Below, in pieces: positions 1 to 8,752 of a DNA stretch of 64,000 nt. This DNA is from Hymenobacter telluris (GTDB taxonomy: Bacteria > Bacteroidota > Bacteroidia > Cytophagales > Hymenobacteraceae). How positions within the stretch are numbered: the first letter of the stretch is position 1; each line of letters opens with the position of its first letter. Location: the NCBI RefSeq assembly GCF_017313265.1, contig NZ_JAFLQZ010000004.1, positions 124,001-188,000 on the forward strand, given 5' to 3'. The notes under the pieces are model-generated. The model did no database searches, had not been told where the DNA came from, and saw only the letters and a program-made list of their open reading frames with translations. Both the position numbers and the translations under genes were made by a program.

Positions 1-1437
1 GGCGCGGGTGCCGGGTCGGCTACCACGTACTTTCAGCCGGTGCCGCTGGTGGAAATTACCGGCACGCCCTCCGCTACCCTGCAAATCAAAGGCAACGGCC
101 AAAGCCTGGACCTGCACTACAAAACCGATTTTGTGGCCTTCACCCAGCGCGAGCAGCCGTTGGTGAGCGTCACGAACTCGCCGCTGGTGTTTGCCGGCTA
201 TGGCGTGGTGGCCCCCGAGTATGGCTGGGACGACTACGCAGGCCTCGATGTGAAAGGCAAAACCGTGGTGGTGCTCGTCAACGACCCCGGCAACGCGGGC
301 ACCGATACCACGCTGTTCAAGGGCAAGGCCATGACTTATTACGGCCGCTGGACCTACAAATACGAGGAAGCCGCCCGCCACGGCGCCGCCGGCCTGCTCA
401 TCGTGCACGACACCAAGCCCGCAGCTTACCCCTGGAGCGTGGTGCTGAGCGGGGCCATCAGCCCGAAGCTGCGCGCCCAAACCACCAACAAAGGCGCCGA
501 CAAATGCGCCATGGAAGGCTGGCTGACGCTGGAAGCGGCCAAACGGCTGTTCACTATTGCTGGCTCCAGCTACGAGCAGCTGTACACCGCCGCCAACACC
601 CGCGGCTTCCGGCCCCGGCCGCTGGCTGGGCTCACGCTCACGGGCAGCATCCGCAACAAGACACGCAGCCAGACCTCGCGCAACGTGCTGGGCGTGCTGC
701 CCGGCACCACCCGCCCCAACGAATACATTATCTACTCGGCCCACTGGGACCATTTCGGGGTGGGCAAAGCCATTGCCGGCGACTCCATCTACAACGGCGC
801 CGTGGACGATGGCACCGGCCTGGCCGCCCTGCTCAGCATTGCCGAAGCCTTCCAGAAAACCAAGGAAAAGCCCCAGCGCAGCATTGTGTTTCTGGCCGTA
901 ACCGGCGAAGAACAGGGCTTGCTCGGCTCGGCTTACTACGCCCAGCATCCGCCCTTCCCGCTCAACAAAACCGTGGCCGACCTGAACATGGACATGCTCT
1001 GGCCCTACGGCCCGATGAAGGACCTCACCGTTATCGGCTACGGGCAGTCGGAGCTGGAAGACTACGCCCGCGCCGCCGCCAAAGAGCAGGACCGCTACCT
1101 GCTGCCCGACCAGACGCCCGAAACCGGCATGTTCTACCGCTCCGACCACTTCAGCTTCGCCCACGTGGGCGTGCCCTCACTCTACGCCAGCGGCGGCTTC
1201 GAGAGCCGCACCGGCGGCAAGGCCAGCATTGCCCAACAGCGCCAGAACTACACCACCAACCTCTACCACAAGCCCGCCGACCAGTTCGACCCCAACTGGG
1301 ACCTGACCGGCATTGCCCAGGATGCCCAGCTTTACTTCCGCGTCGGTCAGCGCCTGGCCAGCGAAACCACGTTCCCCAAATGGCGCGCCGGCTCGGAGTT
1401 CAAGGGCGCACGGGACAAGAGCATGGGTGGGAAGTAA
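1..1437 (+). CDS. M28-family zinc peptidase with PA domain (5' end cut off)
   Basis: The frame is open from base 1, so the N-terminus lies outside the window; the first in-window GTG (position 40) is unlikely to be the start. The first third resembles a protease-associated (PA) insert. The second half carries M28 di-zinc motifs in order: SAHWDHFG (near 736), NGAVDDGTG (near 796), TGEEQGLLGS (near 904), a NMDM segment (near 985) and YRSDHFSF (near 1135). These supply the His, Asp, Glu and His residues expected to bind zinc and activate water. The family comprises secreted or periplasmic aminopeptidases; a signal peptide cannot be checked because the 5' end is missing. The sequence ends with a short basic tail and a TAA stop. 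Confidence 0.9.
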   Translation, partial: GAGAGSATTYFQPVPLVEITGTPSATLQIKGNGQSLDLHYKTDFVAFTQREQPLVSVTNSPLVFAGYGVVAPEYGWDDYAGLDVKGKTVVVLVNDPGNAGTDTTLFKGKAMTYYGRWTYKYEEAARHGAAGLLIVHDTKPAAYPWSVVLSGAISPKLRAQTTNKGADKCAMEGWLTLEAAKRLFTIAGSSYEQLYTAANTRGFRPRPLAGLTLTGSIRNKTRSQTSRNVLGVLPGTTRPNEYIIYSAHWDHFGVGKAIAGDSIYNGAVDDGTGLAALLSIAEAFQKTKEKPQRSIVFLAVTGEEQGLLGSAYYAQHPPFPLNKTVADLNMDMLWPYGPMKDLTVIGYGQSELEDYARAAAKEQDRYLLPDQTPETGMFYRSDHFSFAHVGVPSLYASGGFESRTGGKASIAQQRQNYTTNLYHKPADQFDPNWDLTGIAQDAQLYFRVGQRLASETTFPKWRAGSEFKGARDKSMGGK

Positions 1438-1577
1438 GCGAAGCCCATTTTTCAGAACTATAGTATTAGCTATCCACCTCAACCGTTATGCAGTAAACGC
1501 CAGCAACTCATTGTTACTGAGTTAACCAGTCGTTTTCTCGTGCGGTGGAACCCTGAAACCAGCGAGTTTGAAGATAT

Positions 1578-1895
1578 ATGATAAACAATACTGATAATAC
1601 CCGCCGATGGCTGGAAGCCGGAAAACAGATTGGCAAAAACTTTAGCTATACAAAAGACAATAAGCTCTATTACGCATCAGTAGGCATCCAGAAATGTGGT
1701 AGCGTATATAAGCTTTACTTTGATGAAATAGAGGAATCACAGATGGGCGCACACGAGGATTATCTATTGGAAGAAATAATAGATGTTCAACAATTCAACC
1801 AGCTATCAGCGCTAGTATATCAGAAAACCGGCTTGCAATTAGATACGCTGACACCTCTAAAAGGCCAGAAGATATTTAATCCAGATTTTCACTAA
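1578..1895 (+). CDS. Hypothetical protein, 105 aa
   Basis: The product is a small soluble protein with no signal peptide or membrane segment, rich in acidic and aromatic residues (for example YFDEIEES). I recognise no family. Base composition is clearly more AT-rich than the flanking peptidase genes and the next gene is similar, so the pair may have been acquired together. The ATG at 1578 is the first start in an open frame and 25 bases separate the stop from the next gene, so co-transcription is likely. A real gene is supported by length, composition and coherent codon use rather than by homology. Confidence 0.6.
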   Translation: MINNTDNTRRWLEAGKQIGKNFSYTKDNKLYYASVGIQKCGSVYKLYFDEIEESQMGAHEDYLLEEIIDVQQFNQLSALVYQKTGLQLDTLTPLKGQKIFNPDFH

Positions 1896-1920
1896 TTCAT
1901 CAATTTACGTCTGTTCACCC

Positions 1921-2250
1921 ATGGGCTATAAAAACGTTTGTCTTGACTGCCGGCTTGCTTTCAATATGCAGTCTAATGCTATACGGCCAGCGAATTGCCC
2001 TGAATGCAAGAAACCTATGCAGTTAATGCCGCATAGGTTTCGCCCTCCACAAAAGGAGGATATCCGTAAATGGGCGACGGCTAGGTTTCTAGTTGAACAC
2101 GGCTTCAACTATCATCACGTTTTCGATATTCCAGCCTCAAAAGACATGTCTCAAGTTGTTGGCTACGTGCAGTATCCTGAGAGCATGAGAGAGGCCAAAG
2201 AGTTTGTTAAGAAGTACAAAGAACAGGATCATAAAGACTTAACTAATTAA
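1921..2250 (+). CDS. Small zinc-ribbon protein, 109 aa
   Basis: The N-terminus has a four-cysteine arrangement, CLDC at residues 8-11 and CPEC about 20 residues later, typical of a zinc ribbon. The rest is basic and helical with no membrane segment. The function is unknown; zinc ribbons of this size bind nucleic acid or protein partners. It follows another AT-rich small gene by 25 bases. The ATG at 1921 places the first CxxC close to the N-terminus, as is usual for this fold. Confidence 0.6.
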   Translation: MGYKNVCLDCRLAFNMQSNAIRPANCPECKKPMQLMPHRFRPPQKEDIRKWATARFLVEHGFNYHHVFDIPASKDMSQVVGYVQYPESMREAKEFVKKYKEQDHKDLTN

Positions 2251-2307
2251 AGCTACCTTCCAACGCCCCCCAGCCAACCCTCCGCCCGCAATCCGCATCT
2301 CCGCAGC

Positions 2308-3348
2308 ATGAAGAAACTCGGATTACTCGTGCTGCTGCTCGTTGCTACCCGTGTGGGGCAGTGCCAAACCGCTACTGCCCCGCTCCCCGATTCCGTGCAG
2401 GCCTTTCTTGACAAGAGCTTAACGCTGCTGGAAACGTATTCGCTGGAACGGGGCGCTGTGAACTGGCCCCAGCTACGCCAGCAGGTGCAGCAAAAAGCCC
2501 AGGGCGCGCAGTCGGTGCGGGAGTTGCTGCCGATTTACCCGTTTGTGTTCGAGCAACTCAAGGACGACCACGGCTGGCTGAGTTACCAAGGCAAAACCTA
2601 CAAGTGGCGCAATACCGCCCGCCCTGTTTACACCAATACCGCCGTAAAAGCGGCGCTGGCCAAGAAGCCGGGCGTACTAGTCAAGATGCTGTCTGGAAAT
2701 GTAGGTTACGTGCAGCTACCGGGCATCAACGCCGGGGGCAGCCTGCAAGCCATGCGCGACGCGGCCCTGGTTGTGCAGGATTCTCTCTGCCGCGTCAACC
2801 CCAACAAAGCCAAAGCCTGGGTTATTGATTTGCGTCTGAACGACGGCGGCGCCATGGCCCCAATGCTAGCCGGCCTCGCCCCCATCATCGGCGACGGATA
2901 CCTGGGCGGTTTCGTGGACAAGGACGGCAAGCCCGATCAGCAGTGGTACCTCAAGCACGGCAACTTCTACATGGATACCCTACAGGTCACGACGCTGCAA
3001 AACCGCTGCCCCATGCGCCGCCCCAATATCCCCGTAGCGGTGCTGCTCAGCGGTATGACCGCCAGCTCCGGCGAAATCGTGGCCATCAGCCTGAAAGGTC
3101 GCCCAAACACGCGTTTCTTCGGCGAGCCCACCTACGGGGCCACCACCGCCAACGAAAGCTACCGTATCAGCGGCAGTTCCTACCTCACTATTGCTGGCAT
3201 GCAGGAAACCGACCGCAACAAGGTGGTGTACCGCCCCAACGTCGTGCCCGATGTGCTCATTACTGGCGGCGACAACTTCACGGACCTGCGCCAGGATGCT
3301 AAAGTAGCGGCGGCACTTAAGTGGCTGAAGAAACAGAAAAGCCGATAG
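2308..3348 (+). CDS. Secreted S41-family peptidase (C-terminal processing/tricorn type)
   Basis: The 346-aa product starts with a cleavable signal peptide (MKKLGLLVLLLVATRVGQC). The core has the S41 pattern: NVGYVQLPGI strand, VIDLRLNDGGAMAPML, then VAVLLSGMTASSGEIVAISLKG with the nucleophile Ser region, followed by FFGEPTYGATT. The usual PDZ domain is not evident, so it resembles the short tail-specific/tricorn-like proteases of Bacteroidota. It probably acts in the periplasm or outside the cell on peptides. It stands alone on the plus strand and a long palindrome follows downstream. Confidence 0.85.
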   Translation: MKKLGLLVLLLVATRVGQCQTATAPLPDSVQAFLDKSLTLLETYSLERGAVNWPQLRQQVQQKAQGAQSVRELLPIYPFVFEQLKDDHGWLSYQGKTYKWRNTARPVYTNTAVKAALAKKPGVLVKMLSGNVGYVQLPGINAGGSLQAMRDAALVVQDSLCRVNPNKAKAWVIDLRLNDGGAMAPMLAGLAPIIGDGYLGGFVDKDGKPDQQWYLKHGNFYMDTLQVTTLQNRCPMRRPNIPVAVLLSGMTASSGEIVAISLKGRPNTRFFGEPTYGATTANESYRISGSSYLTIAGMQETDRNKVVYRPNVVPDVLITGGDNFTDLRQDAKVAAALKWLKKQKSR

Positions 3349-3372
3349 CACGCCGTTGCGGGACATGCTTAA

Positions 3373-3490
3373 GCCATCAGAGCGGTGTAGAGACGCGTAT
3401 TCGCGTCTCATCGTTGCTGAGGCTGTTTACTTCCACGATTGTCGTTCAACAACGAGACGCGAATACGCGTCTCTACACCGCTCTGATGGC
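3373..3490. repeat. Long inverted repeat, REP-like (37-bp arms)
   Basis: Arms 3373-3409 and 3454-3490 are exact reverse complements (37 bp) around a 44-base loop. The arm contains an inner palindrome (gagacgcgtattcgcgtctc), so each arm can fold on its own. It sits just after the S41 gene and may act as a transcript end or mRNA-stabilising hairpin; its form suggests a dispersed intergenic repeat. Confidence 0.75.
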
Positions 3491-3508
3491 GCCAAACCCA
3501 AAACGCGC

Positions 3509-3592
3509 CTACAACCGCGGGTCCACGGCTTCGCTTTCCAGGGCCAACACGCCGAACACGCACTGGTGTACTTCACGTAGCGGGGCGCCAGC
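3509..3592 (-). pseudogene. Remnant of the pnkp 3' end (last ~27 codons)
   Basis: These 84 bases align without gaps to 4901-4984, the C-terminal coding end of pnkp, with six differences. Read in the pnkp frame, all six differences fall at codon third positions and are synonymous, and the stop codon is kept. The piece therefore looks like the end of a second, functional pnkp allele that later lost the rest of the gene. Homology breaks off at about 3593, and an intact unrelated gene lies between remnant and pnkp. Confidence 0.7.
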
Positions 3593-3623
3593 TTACACCA
3601 AGAGCACGAGAGAGTTGTTCGAT

Positions 3624-4880
3624 TCATTCTATTTCCTGCACATCCACAGAATCCACAAACTGCAATAGGCTATCCGAAGTGAATACCAGCGGATCAGTGA
3701 GGTATTCCTTCGAAATAGTCTCTCTGTGCCAATTAATTTTAACAATCTGATTATCAATAATTAACAGACAAGACGTTTCTACTTCTTCGCTGGAATCGAT
3801 ATTCATCAGGATAACACCCGAATCATAAGCTGTAGTTACCGGATTATTGGCATATAAATCATCATGAAATAGCGGATCAACAGCATAGAAGATGCCGTCT
3901 TTCCAAGTAGCCAGAAAGGCCGTGTCACGCCAATTCACTAGGTACACAGCTTGCTGGTGTAAACTGAAGCCGGATAATAGCAGTAGGCCTCGATAAGCAA
4001 ACAACGGCTTGCCGTGGCTTAGCTCGGCACCGTAGGTTCTGCCAAAATCCCGGTCTTGGGGCTTGATTTTGCCGAGCCAGCGCGTCAGCTGAGCCGGGTC
4101 ATCAATCTGCTGCATATCCGCCGAACCCATCATGTGCGCCAGTGATGATAGCACGAAGTATTTGCCGTCCCGCTCCATAACAGCAGCAGGACAGGTTGCC
4201 TCGGCCAGGTAATAGAGTTGCTTCTGCTTATCATAAAAGTAGACTTCTCCACCCCATTCGCCATTGCACTTGGCACAGACAATATAGCGGGCATCCTCAA
4301 ACAGCTTAGGCTGCTTGCCAAGCGGCATCGGCCCAGCATACGGCTGCCAGCCAGTATTTTCAGAGAAGACAAGGCAACGGCCCCCGGACAAGCCAACAAG
4401 CCGCCCGTTCAATACCCAGTGATATGCAAACTTTCGGGTATTCAGCTGCTTCTCCAGCACAAGATTCCTGGTTAGTTCGGGCAGCCGATAGCAAGCAAAG
4501 CGCCCCGGCTGGAACAGCGCAATCAAGTTGCCCTGGTATACCACCGAAAACGACAACGGGTAAGGTGCCGCCGCAAACGGGTTGGGCAATACCACCTGGG
4601 TTTTCCGCAAGCCCAACGGCTTGTCCGCCAACGCAACGGAGAAATCAGCAGCCCCCTGCCGCTCATAGATTAACGGCAGAGCAGGTAGTGCTTCATCAAT
4701 TGCTTCATCATAATGCGTCTGGAAGCGCTGGAACCGCTTCAGCAGCTTCTGCAATTCTGGCGGCGGGACATACTGCTTGTTACGAAGCGTAATTCCCGCC
4801 GGAGAAAAGTACGCATATGCCCCTGCTGCCAGCACAACCAGCAGCCCTAACATACCGAACGGCGACAACAGCTTTTTCAC
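3624..4880 (-). CDS. Membrane-anchored hypothetical protein, 418 aa
   Basis: I chose the GTG at 4880 because it gives an MKKLLSPFGMLGLLVVLAAGA-type N-terminal membrane anchor or signal; the longer open frame runs into pnkp antisense sequence. The remainder is rich in aromatic residues and beta strands, without a family I recognise; a repetitive-strand or propeller-like fold is possible. There is one CAKC pair in the middle. Base composition is lower in GC than pnkp. It lies between pnkp and a remnant of the pnkp 3' end, which suggests it arrived with a rearrangement of that locus. A downstream ATG (MLGLL) is an alternative start. Confidence 0.6.
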   Translation of the reverse strand: MKKLLSPFGMLGLLVVLAAGAYAYFSPAGITLRNKQYVPPPELQKLLKRFQRFQTHYDEAIDEALPALPLIYERQGAADFSVALADKPLGLRKTQVVLPNPFAAAPYPLSFSVVYQGNLIALFQPGRFACYRLPELTRNLVLEKQLNTRKFAYHWVLNGRLVGLSGGRCLVFSENTGWQPYAGPMPLGKQPKLFEDARYIVCAKCNGEWGGEVYFYDKQKQLYYLAEATCPAAVMERDGKYFVLSSLAHMMGSADMQQIDDPAQLTRWLGKIKPQDRDFGRTYGAELSHGKPLFAYRGLLLLSGFSLHQQAVYLVNWRDTAFLATWKDGIFYAVDPLFHDDLYANNPVTTAYDSGVILMNIDSSEEVETSCLLIIDNQIVKINWHRETISKEYLTDPLVFTSDSLLQFVDSVDVQEIE

Positions 4881-4900
4881 AGGCAGCAAAAATAAATCAC

Positions 4901-7525
4901 CTACAACCGCGGGTCCACGGCTTCGCTTTCCAGCGCCAGCACGCCGAATACGCACTGGTGCACTTCGCGTAGCGGGGCGCCGGCCACGAACCGCTCCAGG
5001 CCTTCCACGCCGAGGGTGAACTCGCGCAGGGCGAGGTTGCGCTTGGATTTCACGTTTCGTTCGCGCAGGCGCTCCAGGTTGCCGGGCAGCAGGTAGTCGG
5101 GGCCGTAGATGATGCGCAGGTACTCGCGGCCGCGGCATTTGAGGGCGGGCTGCACCAGCGTTTTCTGGCCGCTGGGGATGAAGTCGTAGGGCTTCACCAC
5201 CATGCCTTCGCCGCCGGCCGCCGTGAGGTCGGTCCACCACTGGGTGGCAGCTTCCACGTCGGCAATATCCTGAAGGTGCACCACACGGTAAGGCGTGGCC
5301 CGCAGCAGACTTTCATCGGCCAGGCAAATAGCGCGCAGGGTTTCCATGTGCCAGGCGTGGTCTTTATCGAAATAGGTGCGGCCCTCGGTGGCGAGCAGGT
5401 GGAACGGCGCCAGGCGCAAATCGGCAAGGCTGTCCACCGGCCAGCAGTAGCGGCGGTAAGCTTCGGCGTAGTGCTCAGCGGCACGTTGGCGGGCGGTGGT
5501 GCGGGTCAGCAGGGCTTCCACCCCATCGAGGCCGCGGGCGGTGGCTTGGGTGAGTACGGCGGCCACTTCGGGCAACGCGGCCGTGGCCGCCGCGGCTACG
5601 GCGGCGTACTGGTTCCTAATCAGCTCCTGCGCCTTGGCCGACCACGGCAGCAGCTCGGCATCCAGGCAGACCCAATCCGTATTGAACCGGTCCCAGAAGT
5701 TGCTGGCCGTGAGGGCGTCTTGCAGGCGGGCCAGGAAGGCGGCTTCCAGGTTCGGGTCGGTGAAGAAGTTGCGGCCGGTGCGGGTGTAGCACTTGCCGGG
5801 CCCCTCGCCCACCACTCCAAAACGGCGGCGCGCGGCATCTTCGTTGCGGGCCAACACCACTACCACGCGGCTGCCCATGTGCTTTTCCTCACACACCACC
5901 CGCTCCAGCCCCTGGCGGCGGAAATAGTCGAAGGCTTCGGCGGGGTGTTCCAGCATATCCGGCAGCGCCGACGTCTCCGACGGGCTCATGGTGGGTGGCA
6001 GGTACAGCAGCCACTTGGGGTTCAGGGCAAACCGGCTCATCACCTCCAGGGCCGCCACCGCGTTTTCCTCCCGAATGGTGACGGACGGCAGCAGGCGCGT
6101 TTTGATGATTTGCTTGCCGGTTACGTCCCGGATGTTGAGCAGGTCGTCGTGCTGCTGTTGGGCAGAAAGATTGGTGCTTAGTGCTTGGTTGTTAGTGCTT
6201 AGCTCGTGTTGCTGGCGCAGATAGTCGAGCGGCCGAACCGGTTCGCAGTACACCTCGGCGGCGGGCACCGACACTAGTTCCCGCTCGGGGTAGCGCAAAG
6301 CGGTGAGGTGGCCCCCGAACACGCAGCCGGTGTCAATGTCGATGGTATTGTTGAGCCATTCGGGGTCGGGAACTGGCGTGTGGCCGTACACCACCATGGC
6401 ACGGCCGCGGTACTCCGAGGCCCAGTTGTAGCGCACCGGCAGCCCAAACTCGTCGATTTCGCCGGTGGTTTCGCCGAACAGCGCAAAGGCCCGCACGGCA
6501 CCCGAGCCGCGGCCCTGCATTTCCTCGCGCATGCCCGCGTGGGCCACCACCAGCTTGCCGCCATCCAGCACATAATGGCTCACCAGCCCATCCAGAAACT
6601 GCCGTACCTGGCTCTTGAACGTGTCGGATTCCGAAGCCAGCTGGGCTACCGTTTCGGCGAAACCGTGCTGCTCGTTCACCTGCTTGCCGTTGAGGTAGCG
6701 CAGCAGCTTGATGTCGTGGTTGCCGGGCACGCAGAGCGCCTGGCCGCCCTGCACCATGCTCATTACCAGGCGCAACACCTGCGGCGAAGCCGGCCCCCGG
6801 TCCACCAAATCCCCCAGGAACAGCGCACGGCGGCCAGCCGGAGTGGTTACGCGCACGCCTAAGTCGCGCGCGTCGGTTACGGGCTGTTCCTCTACCGTGT
6901 AGCCTAGCTGCGTGAGCAGCTGCACTAGCTCAGTGTAGCAGCCGTGCACGTCGCCGATGATGTCGAACGGGCCAGTATCCTGTTTGCGGTTGCTGTAGAG
7001 TGGGTCGCGCTGGATGGTTTGCACGGCGTCGATTTCCTCGGGGCCGCGCAAGTGGAAAATGTGGCGGAAGCCTTCCTGCTTGAGCGTTTTGAGGCTGCGG
7101 CGCAGCTGCTGCCGCTGTTGGGGTATTACGTGGCGGCCCAGGTGCTGGCGCTCGACACGCTGGCGGTTACGGTCCTCCGCAACCCGGTCGGGCACGTCGA
7201 GGATGATGGCGGTGGGCAATACGTGGTAGTCGCGGGCCAGCTGCACGAGGGTTTTGCGGGCTTCGGGCTGCACGTTGGTGGCGTCAATTACCGTCAGCAG
7301 GCCGCGCTTGAGGCGCAAACCCACCAGGTAGTGAAGCAGCGCAAACGCCTCGGGCGTGGCCGATTGGTCGTTTTCATCATCGGCCACCAGCGCCCGGCAT
7401 TGGTCTGACGACACAATTTCGGTGGACTGAAACAGCCGGCGCGCAAACGTGGATTTGCCTGCCCCCGAGGTGCCAATGAGTAGGATGAGGGAGAGTTCGG
7501 GGAGCTTGAGAGTATCTTGGGGCAT
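4901..7525 (-). CDS. pnkp: Polynucleotide kinase-phosphatase-ligase of the Pnkp/Hen1 RNA repair system
   Basis: This 874-aa protein has the three modules of bacterial Pnkp. First is a 5'-kinase with a P-loop GTSGAGKST at about residues 18-26. Second is a calcineurin-type 2',3'-phosphatase with GDVHGCY, DRGPAS and GNHDIKLL. Third is a C-terminal nucleotidyltransferase domain with the lysine motif EEKHMGSR. The enzyme heals and seals cut RNA, typically tRNA cleaved by ribotoxins; sealing in this family needs Hen1, encoded here at 15686-17116 rather than next door. A Ser/Thr/Asn/Gln-rich linker (6168-6205) between phosphatase and ligase is encoded by a low-complexity repeat and looks like an in-frame insertion. 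The ATG at 7525 precedes the P-loop by the usual distance. Confidence 0.92.
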   Translation of the reverse strand: MPQDTLKLPELSLILLIGTSGAGKSTFARRLFQSTEIVSSDQCRALVADDENDQSATPEAFALLHYLVGLRLKRGLLTVIDATNVQPEARKTLVQLARDYHVLPTAIILDVPDRVAEDRNRQRVERQHLGRHVIPQQRQQLRRSLKTLKQEGFRHIFHLRGPEEIDAVQTIQRDPLYSNRKQDTGPFDIIGDVHGCYTELVQLLTQLGYTVEEQPVTDARDLGVRVTTPAGRRALFLGDLVDRGPASPQVLRLVMSMVQGGQALCVPGNHDIKLLRYLNGKQVNEQHGFAETVAQLASESDTFKSQVRQFLDGLVSHYVLDGGKLVVAHAGMREEMQGRGSGAVRAFALFGETTGEIDEFGLPVRYNWASEYRGRAMVVYGHTPVPDPEWLNNTIDIDTGCVFGGHLTALRYPERELVSVPAAEVYCEPVRPLDYLRQQHELSTNNQALSTNLSAQQQHDDLLNIRDVTGKQIIKTRLLPSVTIREENAVAALEVMSRFALNPKWLLYLPPTMSPSETSALPDMLEHPAEAFDYFRRQGLERVVCEEKHMGSRVVVVLARNEDAARRRFGVVGEGPGKCYTRTGRNFFTDPNLEAAFLARLQDALTASNFWDRFNTDWVCLDAELLPWSAKAQELIRNQYAAVAAAATAALPEVAAVLTQATARGLDGVEALLTRTTARQRAAEHYAEAYRRYCWPVDSLADLRLAPFHLLATEGRTYFDKDHAWHMETLRAICLADESLLRATPYRVVHLQDIADVEAATQWWTDLTAAGGEGMVVKPYDFIPSGQKTLVQPALKCRGREYLRIIYGPDYLLPGNLERLRERNVKSKRNLALREFTLGVEGLERFVAGAPLREVHQCVFGVLALESEAVDPRL
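6168..6205 (-). repeat. Low-complexity TTAGTGCTTGG-type insertion inside pnkp
   Basis: The plus strand reads as loosely repeated ggtgcttagtgcttggttg units. It encodes a polar linker (NNQALSTN) between two conserved pnkp domains. A very similar sequence, not coding, occurs at 26620-26775. Confidence 0.5.
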
Positions 7526-7600
7526 TGTAATATAAAAGAATATCGGAACAGACAGTCACCTTATAGCAGGTTCTTGCCTGTTGTTACGCAGTAGAACTCT

Positions 7601-8047
7601 ATGACAATTCACGAGGTACTAGCAACGCTCAAAGCTAATCTGAAGCAAACAGATATTACGCTGTATCCAGGGGCAAATGAGCAGCTAATCCAACAGTTTG
7701 AACAGGAAATGAATTTGGTTCTCCCCGCCGATTTCAAAGTATTTTATTCGTTTTGCAACGGGTTCTATTCTGCGAGAGATGAATTTCAAATGATTGCGCT
7801 GGAAGAAATACTTGACCAGAAGCACGAACTGCAACCTCAGCAATTTTATCTGGCTGAAGTTTTAATTTACTGCGATGTATGGGAAGTTGAGCTAACCAAT
7901 CAGCCTTCCGGTTACAGAATTCACAATATGGGCGTTACGCTAACTGATTCGCTGGCAGCTTTCCTCAACCGGTTTCTACACGCAGGAGTGTATCAGGAGA
8001 ATGGTCTGTATAACTGGCGCGAGGAAGCAAGGCCGCTCCGTGGTTGA
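7601..8047 (+). CDS. SMI1/KNR4 family protein, 148 aa
   Basis: The N-terminal half shows the SMI1/KNR4 pattern: an acidic helix (NEQLIQQFEQEM), LPADFKVFYSFCNG, then a segment leading to a conserved hydrophobic strand. The family includes many bacterial immunity proteins for polymorphic or contact-dependent toxins, although its members also have housekeeping uses; no toxin gene is visible beside it. Composition is more AT-rich than the neighbouring genes, as is common for immunity genes. It starts 75 bases upstream-divergent from pnkp and is followed by a RAYT repeat locus. Confidence 0.75.
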   Translation: MTIHEVLATLKANLKQTDITLYPGANEQLIQQFEQEMNLVLPADFKVFYSFCNGFYSARDEFQMIALEEILDQKHELQPQQFYLAEVLIYCDVWEVELTNQPSGYRIHNMGVTLTDSLAAFLNRFLHAGVYQENGLYNWREEARPLRG

Positions 8048-8069
8048 GCGTCTCGTCTCAATGGCTTCT

Positions 8070-8137
8070 TGCACCGCTACGCGGCGCGGGCCGTTTTTGC
8101 GGCTTGGTTGCTACAAACCTGTGGCCGCTACGCGGCC
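8070..8137 (+). repeat. Composite REP unit 1 (direct orientation)
   Basis: The unit contains two CCGCTACGCGG palindrome heads (8071-8087 and 8123-8137) joined by a spacer ending ctacaaacctgt. The same unit recurs inverted at 8189-8257 and direct at 8753-8820, framing the transposase gene. Confidence 0.75.
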
Positions 8138-8188
8138 TGCTTACTGTTTACTGCTGTTGTACTTTCGTAATTTAAACTTAGCTCATCC

Positions 8189-8257
8189 GCTCGCCGCGTA
8201 GCGGTGACAGATTTGTAGAAAGATATGTAACCAACAACTGCGCCGCGTAGCGGTGCA
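8189..8257 (-). repeat. Composite REP unit 2 (inverted orientation)
   Basis: Read on the minus strand it has the same order as unit 1: a tgcaccgctacgcggcgc head, a 20-odd base spacer, ctacaaatctgt, then a second caccgctacgcggcg head. It ends about 20 bases upstream of the transposase start, so it may be the binding site or leader hairpin of the gene. Confidence 0.75.
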
Positions 8258-8276
8258 GGAATGCTACGTGTGCTTT

Positions 8277-8738
8277 ATGGCCAATACTTATACTCAATTA
8301 TACATTCATCTGGTATTTGCGGTGCATGGCCGAGAACGGTTAATTAAAGAACCGATTCGGGAGCGGCTCCAGCAATATATCTGCGGGATTGTGCGGGAAA
8401 AGCGGCATAAGCCGCTGGCTATTTATTGTATGCCTGACCACCTGCATCTACTTGTTGGGCTACACCCTGATCAGGCCATTGCCGATTTGGTGCGGGATAT
8501 TAAAGGCAACTCCAGCACATGGCTGAATGAAAACCGGCTGCTTTTTACACGCTTTGAGTGGCAGCGCGGCTATGGTGCATTTTCATACGCCAAGTCGCAG
8601 CTGGATGCGGTGGTGCAGTATATTCAACGGCAGCCGGAGCATCATGCCCGCGTTAGTTTTCGGGAAGAGTACACCGCGTTGCTCCGAAAATTTGCAGTGG
8701 AATATAATGAGCGGTATGTATTCGAATGGGTGGAATAG
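8277..8738 (+). CDS. REP-associated tyrosine transposase (IS200-like, Y1/HUH)
   Basis: The ATG at 8277 gives a 153-aa protein beginning MANTYTQLYIHLVFAV, the standard start of the Y1_Tnp family; the upstream in-frame GTG would lie inside the REP unit. The HUH motif DHLHLLVGL lies near residue 60 and the catalytic tyrosine is in VVQYIQRQPEHH near residue 120. Such single-strand transposases cut and join at REP hairpins and are usually single-copy and domesticated. Here repeat units lie on both sides, two upstream in opposite orientation and one downstream. GC content is moderate and the frame is intact, so the enzyme is probably functional. Confidence 0.9.
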   Translation: MANTYTQLYIHLVFAVHGRERLIKEPIRERLQQYICGIVREKRHKPLAIYCMPDHLHLLVGLHPDQAIADLVRDIKGNSSTWLNENRLLFTRFEWQRGYGAFSYAKSQLDAVVQYIQRQPEHHARVSFREEYTALLRKFAVEYNERYVFEWVE

Positions 8739-8752
8739 CACAGGTGGGTTCT

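Noticed and set aside
504..1463. 319-aa open frame overlapping the M28 gene
   Set aside because: Arg/Pro/His-rich translation typical of a GC-rich shadow frame; the M28 frame has all the motifs.
3373..3490. CRISPR-like repeat
   Set aside because: Only two arms in inverted orientation; no regularly spaced direct repeats or cas genes.
5276..6181. 301-aa open frame antisense to pnkp
   Set aside because: It covers conserved pnkp ligase sequence, has no domain, and follows from codon bias.
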